Assembly: GCA_964006375.1 (NCBI GenBank)
Contig: OZ023266.1
Location: forward strand, 156,991,792 to 157,055,791
Direction of reading: 5' to 3'
From: Tillus elongatus
Taxonomy: Eukaryota; Arthropoda; Insecta; Coleoptera; Cleridae
Length of the DNA stretch: 64,000 bases
Position numbers and translations under genes: made by a program. Positions 57,236 to 64,000 of this stretch are shown here, one piece after another (the stretch's first letter is position 1; each line of letters opens with the position of its first letter). The notes beneath the pieces are model-generated. The model made no database searches, had not been told where the DNA came from, and saw nothing but the letters and a program-made list of their open reading frames with translations.

Positions 57236-58565
57236 TCCAATGGCCAGAGACGTAAAATATCTTGGGGTCGTATTGGACTCTAAGCTAACCTGGAAAGGTC
57301 ACGTTAAAAATACTGTGTAAGGCAGTCATGACCTTAGCGGTCACTAGGCGGCTATATGGAAAAACGTGGGGACTAAGACCTAGTATGGCCCAATGGCTGT
57401 ACACAAGGGTGGTCAGACCATCATTAACATACCCGGCACTGGTCTGGTGGCCTAAGGTGACACAATCCAGTGCTATACCAAAACTGGGCAAGATCCAAAG
57501 GATGGCTTGGCTAGGCATCACAGGGGCCATGTCTTCAACCCCAACAGCCACCATGGAGGTGTTGCTGGATCTGCCTCCTACACTTAGTTATTATGGGGGA
57601 GGCCAGGCTAAGACTATACAGACTAGCCTGCAATGGTAGACTGAAGATCAACCCAGGCTTCAGGGGCCACTGCAAAATTCAGGAAATAGTGAAGGAGCCC
57701 CCATGCTTGAAATGAGGTCGGACTTCGCGAGCCCGCGATTCTGCAGGGAAAACTTTGGAGTGAAAATCCCCGACCACGAGGCATGGCGGGAGGAGAAGCC
57801 GGGCATATCACGGCAGGTGTTTATTCGGAAGGACTGAGGGTAAGTCAAAGTATTTCCCTCGGAGCCCATGCAACAGTCTTTCAGGCCGAAACGTACGCCC
57901 TCCTGCACTGTGTGCAAGAGAACAAGAGGAGGGGCTACAACAACAAGCGGATCCTCATAGCCACTGACAGCCAGGCAGCCCTTAAGACCCTAAGTAGCCC
58001 AAGTGTAAATTCCTGGCTGGTGAGTGAGTGCCGAGACGAGACAAGCGACCTGGCTGGGCAGAATGAGGTCACCCTCATCTGGGTGCCGGGTCACTCGGGG
58101 GTCAAAGGCAATGAAGAAGCTAACAGCCTCGCAAAGAGAGGGTCAGCAGAACCATTTATGGGACCAGAACCGGCTCTGTGCATGACAAAGAGCACTGCCA
58201 AGGGAGCCATTAAGTCCTGGGTCAGAAACCAACACAAGGGCAAGCTGTCCAGTGCTCAGACATGGGAAGTCAATAATTGACAAACCCAATTCAAAGAGAG
58301 CTGTGGAGCTGCTAAATCTTAGCATAGGACAGCTCAGAAACATAACAGGTCTCTTGACGGGACACATGGCCGTCAAGAAACACCTGTATAAAATGGGGTG
58401 GTTCGAGGGCCACCTCGCATGCAGACGCTGCGGCGAGGGGGAGGAATCAGTCCAGCACATCTTGTGCGAGTGTAAAGCTCTGGACCGCAAAAGACAACTG
58501 ATCTACGGTCAGTCTAGACCGGAGACAGAGCATTATAAAACTTCACCCTACCAATCGTTGTAAAT
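57236..58565 (+). mobile_element. LINE family C copy 3 (RT thumb to RNase H and knuckle)
   Basis: The longest family C copy. YLGVVLDSKLTWKGHVKNT (about 57250) and the 57328-57639 frame (RRLYGKTWGLRPSMAQWLYT, LVWWPKVTQSS) are the RT C-terminal region. RNase H is in 57783-58280: the first Asp block is deleted (ISRQVFIRKD where VWFTDG is expected), then FQAETYALLHC (Glu kept), ATDSQAALKTLSS (Asp) and WVPGHSGVKGNEEANSLA, where the last Asp is Asn. The knuckle CRRCGEGEESVQHILCEC is in the next frame (58252-58563). It lacks the usual 3' hairpin tail and stops near 58565. Confidence 0.9.
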
Positions 58566-58949
58566 AGTCATGATGAAGCTAGTGAACCGAGTGATCTGAC
58601 AGTCAGCGGAAGTGCCGAGGCCTATACAACAAGTCAATTGTTCGACATAATAGGAGTACCCCCGGAATACTGCTCAAAACCAATTAAACAATCTTCCATT
58701 GATCGTCCAAAGCGAAATACCAGATCTCCTATGAGGTATCAATCATAACATTGTTAGTGTTTGTGGATCACTTTCAGATTTAAAGAGGGAGATATGCTAT
58801 GTATTGCATCATATGAAGAGCGCAAGCGCCGCACTTCACACCTCTCTCGCCAGCTCCAGTCATGCGGCTCGCCAGTGTACGCCGCTAAGCCATCAAACAA
58901 CGACTCACTGTTCATCACAGCCATCTGCCATATACATTTATTGCTTCAT

Positions 58950-58952
<3 letters not shown>

Positions 58953-59033
<81 letters not shown>
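58953..59033. repeat. (TA)n microsatellite, ~80 bp
   Basis: Alternating TA. The frames reading IYIYIY across it are not genes. Confidence 0.95.
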
Positions 59034-59035
<2 letters not shown>

Positions 59036-59291
59036 TTGTTGTCCTTATATTAATTACTAGTTCTTGTTAATACAGTTTAATTCAGTTAAAGCACTGTGTT
59101 TGTTTTCACGTAACGCAGAACCCCCAGTATACACCACCGGTGTGTTTGCTTGTAGTCTCGTAGCTGTATCTTTTAAAATTTTGATGTTTATAGCAGATTT
59201 TATATGACATATATTGTTTCAAATTATTTCTTTACCAAGTATGTTAACTTTGGAGTGTTTTGATTTTTGTATCCTGTAAATGAATATATAT

Positions 59292-59707
59292 TGTTACGTT
59301 CCACGGGGTTCTGGATTTGATTAACAAAACACAGCTTTCCAAACTACTAATTTATTATTACCAACTATTTTCTAACACCAGTGTCAACTAAAATATTTCT
59401 CTTCTCTATTATTAAATGTCCATAGAACTATATTCCACTATCGCCTTCTATGATTGTTCCTTATGCACCAACACTTACTGTTGACTCGCTTAATACTATG
59501 AATAAAAAAAAAAAAAACTCTATGATCACTTTTACACCATACAGACTTAATACAGAACTAACTTACTCTGCGCACCGCTCGTCTATTTATACTGTCTATA
59601 GAGATTCTAGATCTTCTACACTATTCTACACCTGTCACTTCTGGTCTCTTCTAGAAATATCGTTCCAGAGTGTTCTCTATTACCAACACACTACCATAGA
59701 AGTGACA
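59292..59707 (-). repeat. Solo gypsy LTR with 4-bp TSD
   Basis: Starts TGTTACGTTCCACGG and ends AGTGACA, flanked by ATAT on both sides (59288-59291 and 59708-59711). It aligns with 4108-4497. No internal sequence on either side, so this is a solo LTR left by recombination. It contains a 12-A run near 59505. Orientation is taken from the 4.1-kb copy. Confidence 0.88.
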
Positions 59708-60022
59708 ATATGTTAATTTATAATTTCCAGTTGTTTTATCGAGTTTCTTGTTTTTATTGTGTGATAGTTTTATTTGTATATTATATTTGATATGCTATAT
59801 GTACCTACTTTTGTATCAACTGTTGCGAATAAACTTATCATTATTATTCCCTATTCTTAATTTGACAATTAATGCTGTTGGATGTGATATTTATATAAAT
59901 GAAATAAATAAAAATTAGTCTTCATGTTCAGCTCTAGTCTCATCGTTAACTTCAGGTCTGTTCAATAAAACTGTCACCAGTTAGAACTCAGTGCTTCAAG
60001 TATTACATAGCTTTATAAGTTT

Positions 60023-60235
60023 TTTTTTCCCTCAGGACTCGTTCGTGGCTTTGCCGTCCCGATAGCACTGCAGCCCTTGACCTATTGTGCATTACCCTCC
60101 ACCTTAAGCTCGATCTCAACGACAGAAGTGATTTGAAAAATCATCTGCTGCCGGGTGAGTCTCGTACTGTCGTCCCCCGAGCCTGAATTGGGAAGTTTTA
60201 CTCGACTTTCCAACACGGCCACGGCGGCGCCTTTT
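60023..60235 (-). mobile_element. LINE 3' end: hairpin tail plus 3'-UTR repeat
   Basis: The minus strand ends with the same ~50-nt tail and A-run as LINE C (plus strand 'ctcaggactcgttcgtggct'). Further 5' on the minus strand the sequence continues into the ~180-bp repeat unit found at 20421 and 21361-21840 ('gaagttttactcgactttcc'). This links those repeats to a LINE that uses the same 3' tail. Confidence 0.75.
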
Positions 60236-61540
60236 ATAAGTATTGACGTACTATGCAGGTGGCTAAGTAATGCAATATATTTCAAAAAAATTACAACAAC
60301 AAAAAAATCTAAGAAAGCTTTATTTTGCAAGTCTTAACAACATATAAACAAACAAAAAATTTTAAAATGCTTTACACCAGTGTTAATTCCGGAGTAATAT
60401 GTTGTGGTATTTCTACTTGAGGTTTCACCTACAGTTTTAAAGGCGACCAGTGAATGGTCAAAGTGATCTTGTCTAAGTCATATTTCTCAATCATTGTCAT
60501 GTAGTTGCATATATGAGAGTGAAGTTAAAATACAAATTCACTGCAGGACATGAAATTAGTTGAATTTCTAACCCTGAGAAGATTACTTCACCCCCTACCA
60601 CAACGCTTTTACAAATGTCTGGCATGGCTGTAACATCAGTTAGAAATGCCAATAAACTAATTCTTACAAACACAGGGAACATTACAAGTTTCGTAAACTT
60701 GAAACATTACTTTTGGCAGAAATTAAAAAATAACAATATTAAAAAGAAACTACCTGAAAAGTTAAACTTTTTTTTAATCGATGTGGGCTATTAATAAATT
60801 ACAAATCAAGTATTTTCTTATGTCTGAACTTATTTATGTTAACAATAAATAAGCCTGATTATATCTATATTTTCGAAAAGTCTTTGGTCCTCTGTTTCGT
60901 TATGTATTCAAGAGCTGATGTCAGTAATAGGTGATTTAGTCAAATGTTAAAAACATTCTGTTTATTTTATTTTCCGACAAAGTCTGTCATAAAATCTTCT
61001 CCTGTAACATCTAAAGGTATCAAAATATTAAATATTATCATTACCATTTTTTAATGTAATCAATATTAACCAATGTTCAGGTTTTGAGAAGCAGGGAGCA
61101 GTAATTAAATACTGACAATAGATAGGTATAATGGCACTAGGCGTAAAAAGACAGTAGGGCCAAAAAGAGAGCAAATATTTGAAGCTACTATAGCAAATAA
61201 TATATTTCTCTGTAGTGTCGGGCATGCTGTGTTTTTCTGCTCATCAAAACGGTATAAATATAAATTGTATGTACTATCTAGTCCAGTTTATTTGAACATA
61301 TGATGCAGCTAAGTTTTTGAGCAAAAAGATCAACAAGTCTTAAAATGTTTTGTGGTGAATTGGATCCATCATAGGTCCAATTCATTAGATAATCACAAAC
61401 CATTTAAATCTTTGAAGGTCAAATTAAACTAAATCTAAAAAAAATACACATTGTTTAACTTAACTAAATCTAATTTTTTTAGGATGCTTCTCAAAACCTA
61501 TACATTTTTCATTTAATAAATGATAACAAACAATTTTTAC
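60236..61540. other. AT-rich intron sequence, no gene seen
   Basis: Lies within the 12.4-kb intron of the minus-strand gene. No coding or repeat feature recognised. Confidence 0.5.
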
Positions 61541-61665
61541 CTCAGGTGGTTTTGCAGGTCAGCATAATTGACATAGTGTGTAAATGGCACAGATTCTGTT
61601 ATACCAGAGCGACTCCCAGGTCTTCCGTAATCACCATATGGATTATGATTTACTGGGTCCACTCT
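61541..61665 (-). CDS. Internal exon (125 nt) of the Par-3-like gene
   Basis: Minus-strand acceptor 'ataattacag', donor GAG|GTAAAA. It encodes RVDPVNHNPYGDYGRPGSRS then GITESVPFTHYVNYADLQNH and L, leaving AG in phase 2 for the exon at 49144. It enters in phase 0 after the exon at 63035. The Tyr/Gly/Pro-rich content suggests a disordered scaffold segment. It is followed by a 12.4-kb intron holding LINE, solo-LTR and MITE copies. Confidence 0.75.
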
Positions 61666-61675
61666 CTGTAATTAT

Positions 61676-62890
61676 TTTTTTATTTTTATTTATTTATTCA
61701 ACGGATTAACCATTTACAATAATAATAAGAACATCTAAAACTACATTAGTCTTAAATAACCTATCTCAATATGAGAACATAACAAAAAAGCAAAACATAA
61801 TCTGTACACCGTATGTATGACAATTCAATCAATAACACCCCTCAAAATGTTTCTAATTGAACGGTCAGAATCATTAAACATATCCATGAGCTCCGAATAC
61901 TCATTTGCAGGTCTCGCCACTCTCGACATCGGACTGAAAAAGCCATAATTGGTTCGACGGTAGGGAACCACAAAAACCTCCCTTGCTCTCGTGCGGTCCG
62001 GAATCCTTAAAGACTAACTCAAGCAAAGAAGGACTATCAATTTTATTCACTAATAATTTATGCAAAAAACAAACATCACTGACAATCCTTCTACCACTGA
62101 GTGACTGCAAGTGCAGCCAATTCCGCAAATAAGATAAGTTAAGATCATTTCTCTGCAAGCCCATTCAGTAAGCACAAATTCTTAAGAATCTATTTTGTAT
62201 TGCCTCAATCTGATTGATATAAATATTGCAATTCGGACTCCAGACTACAGAACAGCATTCCAACAAAGAGCGAACCAGACCACAATACAGCCTTCTCAAG
62301 CTATTGCATGAAAAATCCAGAGTTGATCTATGAATAAATCCTAACATTTTATATGCTTTAGATACTATGTATTCTATGTGATCCTTAAAAGATAATTCCC
62401 TATCCAATACAATGCCTGAGTCTTTAATCATTTCCTTCCTATGTAAAGCACTAGAGCTCATGAAGTACACAAAGTCAATGGGAAACTGAACTCTAGTAAA
62501 TGTAATGCAGAAACACTTATCAACATTCAGAGTCAGAAGACTGTCACCACACCACCGAGCAAAATTATTTAAGTCTTCCTGTAAAAGTAAAGCGACCTGT
62601 CTGGAACGAACAATCTTGAAAATTTTGATATCAGCAAACATCAAAATCTGACTACGCTTAAGTGAATGTATGACATTAATGATAAAAAGATTAAAGAGGA
62701 CTGGTCTACAATGTGAACCCTGAGGAACTCCTGAAGAAACAGTAATACTATCAGAAATGAAGTTTCTGATCTTAACACTCTGGGACCTACCCGTAAGGAA
62801 GCTGCACACCCAAGACAACAAATTGACATTAAAACTCAACAATGCAAGTTTTGACAATAATAAGGCGTGATTAACCTTATCAAACATAAT
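61676..62890 (-). mobile_element. LINE family B copy with damaged RT active site
   Basis: Minus strand. The 240-residue frame 62887-62165 starts MFDKVNHALLLSKLALLSFN, has SSGVPQGSHCRPVLFNLFII, and continues to the thumb (SFKDHIEYIVSKAYKMLGFI, LVRSLLECCSVVWSPN). Another frame covers the C-terminus (62164-61901). The active-site block reads ILMFADIKIFKIV: compared with YADDIKIF, one Asp codon is missing, so it cannot be catalytic. The low-coordinate end is a 'tttatttatttattc' tail directly beside a host exon's acceptor region (61665). Confidence 0.88.
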
Positions 62891-63034
62891 GTCTCATTTA
62901 AAAATGATACAGAAAAAACTAATAATATGAACAACACTTTCTTCAGAATAATTTTTTTACTGCTTTTAACAGAGTTTTCCCAAAAATCTTTACCTTATTG
63001 TTTAAGAAAATATACATGATTTCAAACTACTTAC

Positions 63035-63199
63035 TAATGGCTGCCTCTGATCATAAATGTCCCTCTCATCCGATTGATAGTATGTGTGCCGTTGTGCTAA
63101 CCTTTGCTCTTGTAATTTACGTTCCGCTCTTCTTTGTGATTCAGATATACCAGCGTTGCGATACTTTATAGTTGGGGCAATGGAGTTTTCCGGAATAAC
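63035..63199 (-). CDS. Internal exon (165 nt) of the Par-3-like gene
   Basis: Minus-strand acceptor 'tttgttttag', donor CATTA|GTAAGT. It encodes exactly 55 codons in phase 0: VIPENSIAPTIKYRNAGISE, SQRRAERKLQEQRLAQRHTY, YQSDERDIYDQRQPL. The middle is a charged, Arg/Gln/Glu-rich helix of coiled-coil character. This is the most upstream exon visible; earlier exons lie beyond the right edge. Identity as Par-3/Bazooka is tentative; that it is a real exon is well supported by the phase chain through four exons. Confidence 0.75.
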
Positions 63200-63774
63200 C
63201 TAAAACAAAGTTACCATCAGTTGACATTTTCTCTATCTAACTTACAGTAAAACATTTTTCGTTCAAAACGTTACATTTATTTATATTCAATGATATACCC
63301 CTTTTGAGAATTATGACGTAGCACTCTCCATCTCTGTCTAATCACATAGAGTTCCCAGCTCTATGACTGTTGGTTAACCTGCAGCCTGCTAAAGTTACTA
63401 AGTGTTGACAGCTTGGTCTCTTATCACAACCTATAAATTGAAACTCCATCCATCCATTCTTTCTTTTCTAATTAAACTTGTTTAACCATCAAGCAATTAA
63501 TCATGACACAATAAAGAGCTACAAAGTCTTACTCATGGGTAAGTACCTTTGATATGAGTTATTTTCACCTCATTGAATTTTATTCTTGTAATAACTGCAT
63601 GGCTAAACAAGAGTTTAGTTCTTCTGCATGTGACCTGTCTTTAATTAGATGTCAAGTAATATTTTAGGCTTTATGCATAAAGCATTTAATTAGTTAGTTT
63701 TTGTTAAGACACTGTCACATTGCGGGAGATTTGAATTGTCTAAGAACAGTACTAATCCACATGTTTGAATCAGG
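63200..63774. other. Intron sequence, no gene seen
   Basis: Upstream intron of the minus-strand gene. Nothing recognised. Confidence 0.45.
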
Positions 63775-63990
63775 TCTGAAGGAGACAGTGAGAAACTAGC
63801 CACACCATGACCTAATGAACTCTGAAGGAGACAGTGAGAAATTAGCCACACCATGATCTAATGAACTCTGAGAAGTTAGCTTCCAAACAACCGTATCAAG
63901 TTATCTAAAGAAGGCAGAAACAAGTTATCTGAAGGAGGCAGCAAGAAGTTAGCAGCTAGACAATTATGTAATGAACTGGGAAGAAGGCGA
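63775..63990. repeat. 46-bp tandem repeat, degenerating
   Basis: Two near-identical 46-bp units (63775-63820 and 63821-63866: 'tctgaaggagacagtgagaa' then 'ctagccacaccatgacctaa') are followed by decayed copies sharing 'gaaggaggcag', 'agaagttagc' and 'taatgaact' to the window edge. Confidence 0.85.
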
Positions 63991-64000
63991 TAAACACTCT

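Overview
This is a 64 kb piece of an AT-rich animal nuclear genome, most likely an arthropod and probably an insect. The reasons are spliced host exons with GT-AG introns of up to about 12 kb, an Srrm2/3/4-type splicing-factor gene, and a dense mixture of LINEs, Penelope-like elements, Ty3/gypsy elements, mariner/DDE transposons, a tRNA-derived SINE and an hAT-type MITE. I see no prokaryotic operons, no CRISPR array and no free-standing tRNA gene.

Two host genes can be supported. (1) On the + strand, 11.6-26.4 kb, are the 3' exons of an Srrm234 gene (SRRM2/3/4 family): a short exon, a 2.45-kb arginine/serine exon, a 210-nt exon, and, after a 9.9-kb repeat-filled intron, a last exon encoding the eMIC (enhancer of microexons) motif. 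The donor before that intron carries an in-frame TAG, so the same exon either ends the protein without eMIC or splices to the distal eMIC exon. (2) On the - strand, 63.2-38.9 kb, are four terminal exons in compatible phase of a second gene. Its product has a Gln/Arg-rich coiled-coil-like stretch, an FYEYESVQ motif and a PFVTHVTI-type C-terminus; Par-3/Bazooka is my tentative identification. The two genes converge tail to tail, about 12.5 kb apart.

Nearly everything else is transposon debris in introns and between the genes. Layout: 0-1.35 kb, Penelope tail with a nested LINE (family C); 1.5-2.2 kb, mariner; 2.3-3.1 kb, TIR element; 4.1-8.0 kb, minus-strand gypsy with an embedded 18S rRNA fragment; 8.0-9.6 kb, DDE transposon with a nested SINE; 9.6-10.7 kb, LINE C; 11.66-13.5 kb, long-inverted-repeat element containing LINE A; 17.4-25.9 kb, rearranged RNase H-type LINE (family D); 27.1-28.2 kb, LINE A and a (TA)n array; 28.9-31.5 kb, Penelope element between inverted terminal repeats with a hammerhead-like motif; 32.3-33.8 kb, DDE fragment and LINE B; 35.5-38.3 kb, LINE A; 40.5-44.05 kb, DDE fragment then a CsRn1-like gypsy; 44.6-48.5 kb, repeats, LINE B, LINE A and a Penelope relic; 49.4-50.2 kb, hAT MITE; 51-55.7 kb, LINE A and B copies; 57-60.2 kb, tail-only retroposon, LINE C, solo LTR and LINE tail; 61.7-62.9 kb, LINE B; 63.8-64 kb, a 46-bp tandem repeat. 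Family letters A-D are mine and rest on similarity read by eye between copies in this window.

The best leads are the donor-embedded stop that could switch Srrm234 between eMIC-less and eMIC forms, the ~54-bp tail-only insertions with 12-13 bp target-site duplications, the 18S rRNA segment spliced into a gypsy pol region, and the Penelope inverted repeats with a hammerhead-like core.
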